Position numbers and translations under genes: made by a program
Notes under the pieces: generated by a model
What the model saw: the letters and a program-made list of their open reading frames with translations, nothing else
What the model was told of the DNA's origin: nothing
The model's database searches: none
Part shown: one piece after another, positions 1 to 9,664 of the stretch
Position numbering within the stretch: the first letter of the stretch is position 1
Layout of the letters: each line of letters starts with the position of its first letter
NCBI GenBank assembly: GCA_001600695.1
Contig: BCKQ01000005.1
Span: 818,593 to 882,592 of the forward strand
Source of the DNA: Ascoidea asiatica
Taxonomy: Eukaryota; Ascomycota; Saccharomycetes; Ascoideales; Ascoideaceae
DNA length: 64,000 nt
Direction of reading: 5' to 3'

Positions 1-158
1 AAATTATTTACAGCAATTACTGTTGATTGATGTTCTTCTTTTGTTTGTAAAGGTTTCAAAACTTCAAGATAATTATCAAGAGTTTTTTTTAAATCTGGAA
101 TTGGTAATTTTTTCAAAGAATCTTGATATTGAAAAGTATTTTCAGTTACAACAGACAT
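1..158 (-). CDS. Carnitine O-acetyltransferase, N-terminal part (cut by window edge)
   Basis: The reading frame starts at the ATG complementary to 156-158 and runs off the left edge, giving 52 residues. After about a dozen residues comes LKKLPIPDLKKTLDNYLEVL and then KPLQ. This is the conserved N-terminal signature (LPxLPIPxLxxTLxxYLxxLxPL) of the choline/carnitine acyltransferase family. The family moves acetyl groups between CoA and carnitine so that acetyl units can pass between cytosol, peroxisome and mitochondrion. No long presequence precedes the motif, which resembles the short N termini of yeast Yat1/Yat2 more than Cat2. The catalytic His and the rest of the enzyme lie outside the window, so the paralogue cannot be assigned. 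The gene shares its 2.2 kb upstream region with the LYC1-type gene on the other strand. Confidence 0.8.
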   Translation of the reverse strand, partial: MSVVTENTFQYQDSLKKLPIPDLKKTLDNYLEVLKPLQTKEEHQSTVIAVNN

Positions 159-1349
159 TTTTATTATTATTTAGGTTTAAATTGGATTTGAATAAGTTGA
201 TATAATTTGGATTAATAAATTTTATTTGAAACTTGAAATTATTTGATTGATTTGATTGTAACTATTATTAAATAATAAAAAAAGGATGAAAAAAGTAAAA
301 TAAAATAAGTAAATTAAGAAGATATTCACAAATATTTATACATTTATTAGATCGAAATGAAATTTAACAAATTGAAATGAAATTGAATAAAAAGAAATTA
401 AGAAAGTGAGGAAGTATATTACATTTAATTTTACAGGTGAAAAACAAAACAAAAAAGAACTAAGTGAAAAATAAAAAAAAAACTAAGGAATATTGATAAG
501 GAATAGAAATCTAAATTAAAAAAAAAATATTTAAAAGAAAATATAAATTTAGTGCAAAATACAATGAAGATAAAAAAAATGACATTGATTAAAGGGAATA
601 ATTGTTACCGGGAAGACATATATATATACTCAGCAGAAAGCAATCAAACGTAATTTAGAAAAAAAAGAAGCAGGGTACTGTGTTTCCAAGGAGACATTTC
701 ACGTGAAAAGTCCATATAAGAGAGGGATAATCTGGGGAAATAAAATAATAGGAGAGCCATCGCGGGACGAGTGGCAGTAAAGTGTGTGGGGGAGCATAGT
801 TGCTGCAGTCCTGGTACGAGAGTCAAGTGTTTCTTTTCAAAAAATACTAGGATGTGGCGAGTGTTTCCAGTGAGCCGGAGAAAGCCACAACGCTGTTGGG
901 CTGCTGTCACGCAGCGGAAAATGCGTTGCTGCCAAAGATTGCCAGTACTTGCCACAATTCTGCCACATAACATCCACAAGATTGCTAGAACACTGCTAAC
1001 GGACTGCGGGTCAATTGCTTTGCGGGTCTCGTTTTGAATTATCCATTCACTCGCCACCTTTAAATAGCCACTCGACTTCCTTCAGATCGAGGACCAAGCA
1101 ATCCTTCCAGCCAGCACCGTGACACTGATGACACAAAACACTCAGAGCACTCAGAACACGCAGAAACTGCTGCTGCTGTTGCCATTCTCTGCTCGGATGT
1201 TTTCCACTCGAATTCCTCTTCCACCACTCCAAGTTCTTTAGCCTATTGTGTTCCAGGAGCTTATTTTCTGTTTGTTTGTTTGCTTGCTCAACTCTTTCTT
1301 GCTTTCCTCGAGGTCACCTGCAAGTCACCTGATCGCGGATATTGCCTTC

Positions 1350-1370
1350 TGACTCACCATCGGTGACTCA
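1350..1370. promoter_or_regulatory. Two TGACTCA (Gcn4/AP-1 type) motifs
   Basis: TGACTCA occurs at 1350-1356 and again at 1364-1370, 14 bp apart start to start. This is the core site of Gcn4-type bZIP activators of amino-acid metabolism. The nearest likely target is the lysine acetyltransferase gene about 980 bp downstream. That distance is long for a yeast promoter, so the assignment is an inference. Confidence 0.4.
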
Positions 1371-2292
1371 GCCCGCTCCCATCCTAGGCCTGCACTAGAC
1401 CCAGTGCTGTGGTAGCAATGGCCCTGAAGATAACGTTGTCCCTTGCAGTTAGCGGTTTCACTTTTTTCACTTTTCCGCTTTTGGTTCTTCGTCCACGTTT
1501 GTCCACGTGTCTCCGCTCGTTGCTGCGTCGCGCTTCCTCTGGAGACCACCTCCACGGCTCTTCTTCCTCGACATTTCCATATATTCACATCAACACAAAA
1601 TATACAAAACATACAAAAACTGTATAAATATAGCCAATTTTCACAATCTACGCTATCACATAACGTTAGTGGATTTTAATTCTTCTTTTTCTTCAAATTT
1701 CTTCAAATTTGTCAATTTCACTTCATGTTTCTTTTCAATCTTTCAATAAAAACCACAAAATAAATTGGTTGAAAACAATGTTCAATGTTCAATTTCATCA
1801 TTATTACATAAATTTTATAAGGCTCTCATATCTTATCATTTAATTCTTCTTCTTTTGCTTCAATTTTTATGTTTTTTTTGTCGGATTTTACTTCTTTTGG
1901 TGATTCTTCGTTTATAAATTAATAAATTAATATTAAAAGTACTTTATATTCATATTAAATTTTCATTCTCTTATCATATTATATTTTTATAACCATTATT
2001 ATTATTATTATAGTATATCACCTTATATTATATTCAATTACATTATATCGCTTTATATTCTCCAATATTTTCGAGAAAAATATTATATTATATTATATTA
2101 TATTATTATTTAATATTTCAATTAAATGTAAAATTATCGAGAAAAAATTATTCATATATTCATTTATTCTTTTATTCATTTTTTCCATTCTTATAAATAT
2201 ATCCAATTTCCTCAAACTTTTCAATTCACTCTTTTCATTTCTTTTCATTTCATCAAATAATTATATCATATATATCAAACTAAAATATTAAT

Positions 2293-2294
<2 letters not shown>

Positions 2295-2330
<36 letters not shown>
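2295..2330. repeat. TAA trinucleotide microsatellite
   Basis: Twelve uninterrupted TAA units end 18 bp before the ATG of the LYC1-type gene, so the repeat probably lies in its 5' leader or core promoter. Confidence 0.9.
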
Positions 2331-2335
<5 letters not shown>

Positions 2336-2348
2336 CTTTTAAACAAAA

Positions 2349-3581
2349 ATGACAATCTCTGATCGATACATTCTTAAAAGAACAAATGATCCAAAAATTA
2401 TTAAATTTTGTCATGAAAATAATGGTCAAATTTGGAAAAATAAACTATCAATTCAACAATATGTTAATAGAGAAAAATTCTTAGGTTCTTTAAAAATTTG
2501 TTCTCCAAATAAAATTAAATTAAATTCTTTTTATAATGATAATATTTCAGATAATTTAGGTATTCATTATTATATTTTATTAGATACTTTAAATAATAAT
2601 AAAATTGTTGGTTCTTGTGAAACTTTATCTAGATTCTTTTATAAAATTGATTCTAATTCAAATTCAAATTCAAATGGAAAATTAATCAAAATCATCTCTC
2701 CAACAATTGGTGGAGTCTTTATAGCTAATGATGAAAGATCAAAGGGTCTTGGAAAAATTATGATTAGATCTTTAGATAATTTAATTGAAAAAAAATATGG
2801 TTCTCATTCTTTTTCAACTCTTTATTCTGAAGTTAGTACTTATTATGAAAGATTTTCTTATATAACAAAAGCTATAAATTTATCAGTTATTAAACTTAAT
2901 GATAACTTATTATCTAATAACTTATTATCAAATAATTTAACTGATAATACTTTAAATATTAGTCAAAATAATTTATCTATATCTCTTATAGATTCAATTG
3001 ATACAATTAAACAATTAATAATTAAAGATAAATTAGATCTTGAAAAAAAATTAATTCATGATTTTAATAATGATGGAATTACTAGAATTTCTTGTGTTCC
3101 AGATTTTGAAATTTATGATTGGCATTTTCAAAGAGCTAATTTTATTAATCCTTTATTAGGTCTTAATCCTCCAACTGATTTTGGTTTTAAAATTATTGAT
3201 AAAAATAACAATAATAATGTTTTAGGTTTTATAATTTGGAGTTATAATTATAATTCAAGTTCTCCAAATTTAAATATTTTAAAAATTTCAGTCAATGATG
3301 ATATTCAAAATGATTTAAAATTTAAAATCTTTAAAATTTTAATTATCAATTCTATTAAACATTCTTTAAGTACAAAAAATTTAAAATCTATAAAAATTTG
3401 GCAAAGTGATATACCAGTTTCAATTTATGAAAATTCTTTATCTTGGTTTAAATCAGACTTTAATAATAATATTCAAATTGATGTTGAAAATGATTCAATT
3501 TCAGCTGTGAAATTTTATGATGATGAATTAAATTCAAAAGATTTTATTTGGGAACACAATACAAAATATTGTTGGTTTTAG
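2349..3581 (+). CDS. LYC1: LYC1-type lysine N6-acetyltransferase (GNAT family)
   Basis: The product has 410 residues. It resembles fungal Lyc1 proteins, which acetylate free L-lysine in the first step of the acetylated lysine-degradation route known from Yarrowia and Candida. Visible hallmarks are an early segment with IWKNKLSIQQYVNREKFLG, the strand IVGSCETLSR, and the GNAT acetyl-CoA loop ANDERSKGLGKIMIRSL (the R-x-x-G-x-G pattern). A second conserved segment, WHFQRANFINPLLGLNPPTDFG, occurs in the C-terminal half. An Asn/Ser-rich insertion lies near residues 100-115 and another near 190-210. The start is the first ATG, after an A-rich leader. The protein could be another GNAT enzyme, but the overall pattern fits Lyc1 well. 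Confidence 0.75.
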   Translation: MTISDRYILKRTNDPKIIKFCHENNGQIWKNKLSIQQYVNREKFLGSLKICSPNKIKLNSFYNDNISDNLGIHYYILLDTLNNNKIVGSCETLSRFFYKIDSNSNSNSNGKLIKIISPTIGGVFIANDERSKGLGKIMIRSLDNLIEKKYGSHSFSTLYSEVSTYYERFSYITKAINLSVIKLNDNLLSNNLLSNNLTDNTLNISQNNLSISLIDSIDTIKQLIIKDKLDLEKKLIHDFNNDGITRISCVPDFEIYDWHFQRANFINPLLGLNPPTDFGFKIIDKNNNNNVLGFIIWSYNYNSSSPNLNILKISVNDDIQNDLKFKIFKILIINSIKHSLSTKNLKSIKIWQSDIPVSIYENSLSWFKSDFNNNIQIDVENDSISAVKFYDDELNSKDFIWEHNTKYCWF

Positions 3582-3718
3582 AAAAATCAATATAACTTTT
3601 TATAGCTTTTTATAACTTTTAATAATTTTTTATGATCTTTTAAAATTTTATCATATATAATATATAATATATATATACTCTACTTTTTTATTTTTTAACT
3701 TTATATTCTTTAATAATA

Positions 3719-4506
3719 TTAATTTTTTTTAACATTTTCATCAAGATTTAAACCAGTAATCTCAATTATACTTTCTCTTGTTTTATTCAATTTATTTTCA
3801 AGTGATTTTTCAGTACTTTCATATGTATTTTCAATAGTATTATACGAATTTTTAATTCCACCTTTAACATCATCTTGTACAGAAGCAACAATTGGTAAAT
3901 ATTTTTTTTCAAGATAATATGAATAATTTTTTGAATTAAAATATGTTTCTGGTAAACAAAATTTAAATGCAATTAATCCAAAAATTATTGGAATTGTTGA
4001 TTTTATTATAATAGGTTTTCTTCTACTAATTATTGATCCTGTTGCAGTCGCAATTCCAATATAAATTAAATTTGGTAATAAATCTTCATTTTTGGATCTT
4101 AAATTTGAAATATTTCCTACAACCATTTTTTCTTTTGAATAATACATTCTTGTTAATGATGTTAAACTATTTTCAATTGTTTTTTTACTATTAATTAATT
4201 TAACTCTTGAAAAATTGAAAAATTTTTCAAATATTGTTGGTGATCTGATTGAAATTCCATCTACAATTTTATTAGGTCCAAGAATTTTTAGTTCTGAAGC
4301 TGAAGCTGCAACTATTGTTCCAGGTATTGGTACAATAGCTTCATCATCACTATAAAAGTCTCTTTTCTATGAATCATTTCAAAACAATATAACGTTAGTT
4401 AAAATTATGAAATTATTAATGAATTTATTAATGAAATTATTAACGAAATTATTTCAAAAATGAAGTTATGAAACCACCAAAAGCAATCGATACATACTCC
4501 AGTCAT
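3719..4506 (-). CDS. MICOS subunit, Mic26/Mic27 (apolipoprotein O) family; two exons
   Basis: Exon 1 (4498-4506) encodes only Met-Thr-Gly. Exon 2 (3719-4366) continues in phase with KRDFYSDDEAIVPIPGT, giving 218 residues. The VPIPGT segment, a Gly-rich central part (LIYIGIATATGSIISRRK) and a second hydrophobic stretch (IPIIFGLIAFKFCLPETYF) match the Mic26/Mic27 family. These proteins sit in the mitochondrial inner membrane at crista junctions as part of the MICOS complex. A charged, probably helical tail follows. Without the splice, the ATG at 4147 would give a 142-residue protein missing the conserved N-terminal part, so the spliced model is preferred. It is divergent from TVP23 with 354 bp between starts. 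The family call is fairly sure; which paralogue is not. Confidence 0.72.
4367..4497 (-). other. Intron of the MIC26/27-type gene
   Basis: This 131-nt intron has a GTATGT donor (complement of 4492-4497), an AACTAAC branch-like heptamer (complement of 4394-4400) and a TAG acceptor at 4367-4369. It falls directly after the third codon and joins two exons in phase. Confidence 0.8.
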
Positions 4507-4860
4507 TATTATACACTTGGGATAATTAATATCAAAGTTTCCTTTAAATTTTTTTCCAATTGATATATTTGTTTCTTGACTATTTTCTTCTGATTCTATT
4601 TGCTCATGATAAACCTTTATTGGAATTACTCTATTTATTTATTATTATATTGTGATCAATTAACTCGCGATTGGCCCAGCTTGGAGTCCACCCATCTGAT
4701 CCACCGCACTGGTTCTGTGCTTTCGGACAGATACGCCAACGGTAAAGATTTGAACACTTGCAAAATATTTGGAATATTTCCAGCAAATCAACCTAGAAAT
4801 AATAATAAAACTATTGAAATCCAATTACAGATAATATAAAACAAATAATAATTTAACAAG
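4507..4860. promoter_or_regulatory. Shared promoter region of MIC26/27-type gene and TVP23
   Basis: This 354-bp divergent region has no coding potential. Bases 4660-4745 are GC-richer than the surroundings. A CCAAT pentamer on the minus strand (complement of 4670-4674) is compatible with a Hap2/3/5 site for the mitochondrial gene, but one pentamer is weak evidence. Confidence 0.45.
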
Positions 4861-5504
4861 ATGGTATGTAATTCAATTATAAAAGAAAAGAAAACCAAAT
4901 ATAATTCAAGTTCAACTGTTGAAAAAGAAATACTAATCAATTCTAGAATTCAAATTTGCAACCAGATAATGCTCCTCCTCAAACAGAAAGTCGTTATTCT
5001 CATCCTGTGGCAACTTTTTGCTATATAGGTTTCAGAGTAGCTTGTTTATTTTTTTATTTATTTGGTGGAATAGTCACTCGTGGAAATTATATATTTCAAT
5101 TTATTTTAATAATCCTTTTTTCCGCAATGGATTTTTGGAATACAAAAAATGTTTCTGGAAGATTAATGGTTGGATTAAGATGGTGGAATGAAACATCAAT
5201 GGAAGGAGAAACTAAATTAGTATTCCAAAGGGCTCCAGAAAATGTTAAAGTAAATCCTGTTGATTCTAATGTTTTTTGGGTAGTTTTGTTTGCAACACCT
5301 GTTTTATGGTTTTTATTTGGAATAGTTGCATTAATGAAATTAGAACTTTTGAATTTAATTATTATATTGATAACACTTTCATTAACATTTATTAATGCTT
5401 ATGCTTATACAAAATGTGGGGATATTTTAAAATCTTCTTTATTTAGTTCTTTCCCTGGAACTTCATTACTTACGAGAATTCCTTTTGTTTCAAGATTATT
5501 TTAA
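4861..5504 (+). CDS. TVP23: TVP23 family Golgi membrane protein; two exons
   Basis: Exon 1 is the ATG alone (4861-4863). Exon 2 (4947-5504) continues with NSNLQPDNAPPQTESRYSHP, giving 186 residues. Four hydrophobic segments and the hallmark region MDFWNTKNVSGRLMVGLRWW, followed by an acidic stretch and VNPVDSNVFW, match Tvp23. Tvp23 is a four-span protein of late-Golgi Tlg2 compartments involved in vesicle traffic. The length agrees with the yeast protein (about 200). The open frame of exon 2 has no good ATG upstream of the conserved part, and a TACTAAT branch plus TAG acceptor precede it, which supports the one-codon first exon. Confidence in identity is high. Confidence 0.9.
4864..4946 (+). 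other. Intron of TVP23
   Basis: This 83-nt intron has the donor GTATGT at 4864-4869, the branch TACTAAT at 4931-4937 and a TAG acceptor at 4944-4946. It starts immediately after the initiator ATG. Confidence 0.85.
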
Positions 5505-5668
5505 TAATTCAACAATTACATTCATCAATCTTAAAAATGTTCTACTTTACTTCTTAAGAGAAAAAAAAAAATATTTCACTTGAATCTAAATTCATGATTT
5601 ATTAATGAACTTCAAAACGGTAGAAACTGTAATGTTGATAAAGAAAGCCCAAATTTATTCATTTTCAA

Positions 5669-6987
5669 CTAATAATCAAGGTGTCTTTGTTTAACCCACC
5701 CATTTTTAATTCTATTGTCCACATCTAACTGTATCATTAAGTCATTATCAGTTTCATTTTCATTTTCATTTTCAATTTCATTAGAGTTGGAATTATAATT
5801 TTCTAGCATTCCAGTGTTAGTATTACTCATAACATTTATATAATTATTTGAATAAATGTCAATTGCATTAGAAGAATAAGGATTAGAGGGTGAAATTTCT
5901 TCAGTTTGCTTCAAAGTTTTTGCAGAGTGATCTTTAGTCTTTGAACTTCTATAAGAAGATGCACTAGAAAGAAAATTTGTTGCTCTTTCTCTTAATGAAT
6001 GTACTTTAGAAATATTAATTGAATTACTAAAACTTCTATGTCTACTCAAAGTTCTATAGAGTTTATTACCTGTTTCGGAAGGACCTAACTTTTGCTTCAA
6101 ACGATCACAAATATAACCAAAAGAAAGCTTTGAAGAAGATCTATTTCTTAATCCTTTATTATAATAATTGTAATTACCATTTTCATTCTCTTGATCACTA
6201 TTCTCTCTATTTTCTTTATTTTCATCATTATAAATTTCAGGTTGAGCAGTTGTAGCTGTATTAAACCAAGAAAAAGCACTACGATCATCTGCTTCTGGAC
6301 GAAGTTTTGCACTTTTTAAAGGACTTAAAACCTCAAATCTATCTAGAATATAATTTTTTAATGTTTCACTTTTATCATACCGTAATGATTGACCTTTAAA
6401 TGAATATAATAATTTATAGGTCAGTATATTTTTTTTTTTTTATTTTACAAATGTTAAGAAAAGTAAAAGAAAAGGTTAAAATTACCATCACCAAATACTT
6501 TTGAGAAATAGGAACTTGAAGGAGACTCATTATTTTGCTTTGCTAAATTTTCAAGATATTCTTTACGTATTTGAGAAGATTGAGGCCATTTATTAAAATC
6601 CGATCTATTGTTATCATTATTTGGCCAAAAGTTTCCTTGATATGATTTTGAATTATTTAAAAATGGAGTTTTTTCTAAAAAAGGATTTTGACCACATTCT
6701 GGAGAAGATGTATCCAAGCTATTTTCAGGATGATTTGAAGGTACAGTAGCACTCTGATAAAGATCATAAATATCATCACAAGTTAAAGTATAATCATATA
6801 TGGGTTTTAATAATTTAATTGAATTTGATTTTTTAATTGTTATTCCATTATTGCAGTAACTTGAGGAAGGTAAAAATATTGAATTTGAGGAGCCGATATT
6901 TAATTTATTGAGAGTATGAGAATCAGGAACAGTAAAAGGTCTTAACTGTGATTCACTGAAAGATTTTGAAAAATCTACTAAAGACAT
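5669..6987 (-). CDS. Unrecognised protein with KEN box and NPF motif; two exons
   Basis: Exon 1 (6486-6987) and exon 2 (5669-6393) join in frame across a 92-nt intron to give 408 residues. I do not recognise the family. The N-terminal half holds short conserved-looking segments (SQLRPFTVPDSHTLNKLN; ECGQNPFLEKTPFL, with an NPF motif of the type bound by EH domains). Around residue 190 is VLSPLK, a possible proline-directed kinase site, and residues 227-229 form a KEN box in NDENKENRENS, a degron type read by APC/C-Cdh1. A basic Ser/Arg-rich patch (LYRTLSRHRSFSNS) and an acidic Asn/Glu-rich tail follow. The features suggest a disordered, possibly cell-cycle-regulated protein. Its stop-to-ATG order next to IPL1 is tandem and says nothing firm. 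Confidence 0.6.
6394..6485 (-). other. Intron of the KEN-box gene
   Basis: The donor is GTAATT (complement of 6480-6485), the branch TACTGAC (complement of 6420-6426), and the acceptor AAG at 6394-6396. Splicing joins GAT-G to GT-CAA in phase, linking two open frames. The donor and acceptor are both weaker than in the other introns. Confidence 0.65.
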
Positions 6988-7802
6988 TCTATTAATTATA
7001 CAACTTATTAGTAAATATGAATAATATAACTTTGAAATGACTAGAGGCAAAAGCAGAAGCAAAATTACAAATGTTTTTTCTTTTTTTTTAAAAAAAAAAA
7101 ATATGTAGCAAACTTTAAAAAGATTTATATGTTTTTATAATGATATATTTATTTTATTATATTTAATTGAATGATTTTTATAATAATTGAAAAATAGTAA
7201 AAGATTTTTTCAGAATATATTTGAAATAAGTTTCATGATATTAAATTCCTGATAATCTTTTATTCATCTCAACTACTTTTCCTCCATTTTACATTTATTA
7301 TTCTATCTTTGCAAAAGGATTCTTTGGAAGCGATAAGCTCCTAAAAAAGGTGTGGTTTTGTGTTTTTGGTGAAGGAAACGAATTCAAAAAATCGAAGTTT
7401 TGGTATTTGCAGTCTGAAAACGGAAAATTAGCTAAAAAATAGAGTGCATGCACAAACAGACCGGAGATGCCTCTGTACGCCTCAGGAAGCAGAAACAGCT
7501 AAAACAGAAATATTGAAAAAAAAAAATTGGTTCTTTAAAGCTCAAAGAGAATAGTCACTACAAAAATATAAATGCTTAAGTATAGTACAGTCTAATTAAT
7601 GTTATTTACCAATTCAATAAAATAAAAATAATAAAAGGTATCGTGAGAGAAAGTATAAAAAAAAAAGGTATAAATCCTAAACAAAAATTACTCTAAATGT
7701 AAGCACCAAAATTATTCAATGACTTAAACTTAAAATAAGAGTTTTAAGTCAGTTAAATAAAAATAAGAAACAAAAAAATGCAGTTATGTTCACATTGAAA
7801 AT
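6988..7802. other. Intergenic region between the KEN-box gene and IPL1
   Basis: No gene is seen. The region holds long A/T runs and a somewhat GC-richer patch around 7,315-7,510 that includes the palindrome GTGCATGCAC at 7444-7453. It must contain the promoter of the KEN-box gene and the 3' end of IPL1. Confidence 0.5.
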
Positions 7803-8795
7803 TTACATTTTTGGTTTGGGCCAAAATTCTTTATTTCTTAATATCCAAGGATGCGTTTTAACTTCTGATAATTGAATTCTTCTCGACGGATCATGTCTTA
7901 ATAATCTTTTTATAAGATCTGCAGCATCTGGAGATATATTTGAAGGTATTCTTAAATCAACAGTTGCAATTCTTTTAAATGTTAAATTTCTAAGATCTTC
8001 TTCAAAAGGTGGTTTACCTACTAAAAATTCATACATTAGTATTCCTAAAGCCCATATATCAACTTTTTCATTATGATCTTTTGCCTCAACCATTTCTGGA
8101 GGTAAATAATCAAGAGTCCCACACATTGTTGATCTTCTTAGAGATGGTGCATGAACACTCCATCCAAAATCTGAAAGTTTTATTATATTATCAAAACCTA
8201 ATAATATGTTTTCTGGCTTTATATCTCTATGAATTACATGTTTTTTATGAAGATAAAATAAAGCATCTGCCATTTGATAAATGTAATGAGAAGCATAAAC
8301 ATCATTGAATCTTCCCTTCTTCTTCAAAAATCCATATAATTCACCATGAATTACATATTCTAAAATTAAATAAACTCTTTTTTCATCATGGAAATAACCA
8401 AATAATCTCACAATATTTGGATGTCTTAAATGTGATTGAATTTCGACTTCTCTTCTGAACTGAATCTCAACTTTACATTCTGTTAATTCTTTTTTTTCCA
8501 TGACTTTTAAAGCACAAACATAGCCACTAACTTTATCTCGAACACAATATACTTTACCAAACTTTCCTCTTCCCAATTTCCTACCAATTTCAAAATCATG
8601 AATTGAATAGTTTCTTAATGGAATCTGGTTTGCTTTCATTACATTACTTATACGTTGAAATCCAATATTTGGATTATTAGAAGTTGAGCTATTACCTCCA
8701 AGTCCAAATTTTATATCTGAATTCTGCTTCCATATATTATGATTAGTTTTGGTCAATGTAGAACCAGTTGCAGAGTTTGGATTATATGTCAGCAT
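7803..8795 (-). CDS. IPL1: Aurora protein kinase Ipl1
   Basis: This is a 330-residue Ser/Thr kinase with an N-terminal extension of about 60 residues. Readable motifs are the Gly loop [10 protein letters not shown] (about 74-83), the ATP-binding lysine in ALKVMEKK (Lys97), HRDIKPEN (189-196), DFG (209-211) and the Aurora activation loop [15 protein letters not shown], with the phospho-acceptor Thr223. The catalytic-domain sequence, including the closing [19 protein letters not shown], is Aurora-specific. In yeast Ipl1 is the catalytic subunit of the chromosomal passenger complex, which corrects kinetochore-microtubule attachment in mitosis. Length and order are normal for the family. A forkhead-like motif lies upstream (see 9169-9175). 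Confidence 0.96.
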   Translation of the reverse strand: MLTYNPNSATGSTLTKTNHNIWKQNSDIKFGLGGNSSTSNNPNIGFQRISNVMKANQIPLRNYSIHDFEIGRKLGRGKFGKVYCVRDKVSGYVCALKVMEKKELTECKVEIQFRREVEIQSHLRHPNIVRLFGYFHDEKRVYLILEYVIHGELYGFLKKKGRFNDVYASHYIYQMADALFYLHKKHVIHRDIKPENILLGFDNIIKLSDFGWSVHAPSLRRSTMCGTLDYLPPEMVEAKDHNEKVDIWALGILMYEFLVGKPPFEEDLRNLTFKRIATVDLRIPSNISPDAADLIKRLLRHDPSRRIQLSEVKTHPWILRNKEFWPKPKM

Positions 8796-9664
8796 TTTTT
8801 ATTTCTTAAAAGAAAATCTATTAATATACTTTGGTGAACTATCTGGGCTGAAAATTGGACTAGAATTTTGGAGCTTTTTGAACTTCAATTTCCTTTAAAA
8901 TAAACAAAAAAGACTAGAAAAAAAAAGAAACTAATAATAAAGAAAGAAAATTTAAAAGAAAACAATTTCTTGATATCTTCGTTCTCAAATATTTCTAACT
9001 TTTTATGGTTTCAACTACTTCTCTAAAGTTTCTTCTCTGTTTGAGAATAATTTTGAATTTTGAAATCGATGGATGAATGAGTTTATTGTTACAAATGTGT
9101 AGGAAACTGTCAATATTTACTTTTTACCACAAACGGACAATCAAAACATGTTCTTGATGTGGGAGCATGTAAACACACACGCTTACATACAGAATTATGC
9201 ATCTCTGCCAATTCAAAAATATTTGGATATTTTAATTATTAATTCTGAAATAAAAAAAGAATTATTGATGTTTTATTGCTACGTTTTCATTGAATTGATG
9301 TTCGAAAATAAAATTAAATAATTTTTATTCTATAAGTCATATCGTAAAAATATCACGAGTAAAAAAAATCATAAATACAATAATAAATACAGTAGTAAAT
9401 AGAAAATAAATAACTAAACATCATCTCACAAAACATAGCAAAAAATTAACAAAAAGAAGAAAGATAGAAAGAAAAAACAGAAGCTGAAAAAATGAAAAAA
9501 TAGAAAACACAACAGCAGCTAACTGAAAAAATTATTGATTGATATATGAGAATTCAATGAAAAGAGAAAAGTTTAAAAAAATTTGAATACCCTGACTAAA
9601 GAAAGCTTTGATTTATAAAAATAAAAATAATGAATTTGAAACTTTATACAAAAAACAGCTACCA
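8796..9664. other. Intergenic region upstream of IPL1
   Basis: No gene is seen in this 869-bp AT-rich stretch between the IPL1 start and the PDC2 stop. It should include the IPL1 promoter and the PDC2 3' end. Confidence 0.55.
9169..9175 (+). promoter_or_regulatory. Forkhead-type motif GTAAACA upstream of IPL1
   Basis: GTAAACA matches the RYAAACA core of Fkh-type regulators of G2/M genes and lies about 375 bp upstream of the IPL1 start. A single seven-base match in AT-rich DNA is weak evidence. Confidence 0.25.

Larger units (their letters stand above)
159..2348. other. Long divergent intergenic region with a GC-rich island
   Basis: No convincing gene is present. The flanks are extremely AT-rich, but about 640-1,600 is clearly GC-richer and contains several short ORFs on both strands with no family resemblance. 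Two TGACTCA motifs and a TAA microsatellite lie inside and are listed separately. It probably serves as promoter and 5' leader DNA for the carnitine acetyltransferase (-) and LYC1-type (+) genes. Confidence 0.6.

Noticed and set aside
644-1627. Several ORFs of 60-140 residues on both strands in the GC-rich island
   Set aside because: They overlap each other in several frames, show no domain or signal and have a composition unlike real genes here; long open frames are expected from GC-rich DNA, where stops are rarer.
4600-4839. 79-residue plus-strand ORF before TVP23
   Set aside because: It lies in the divergent promoter, has no family resemblance, and ends just before the true TVP23 ATG.
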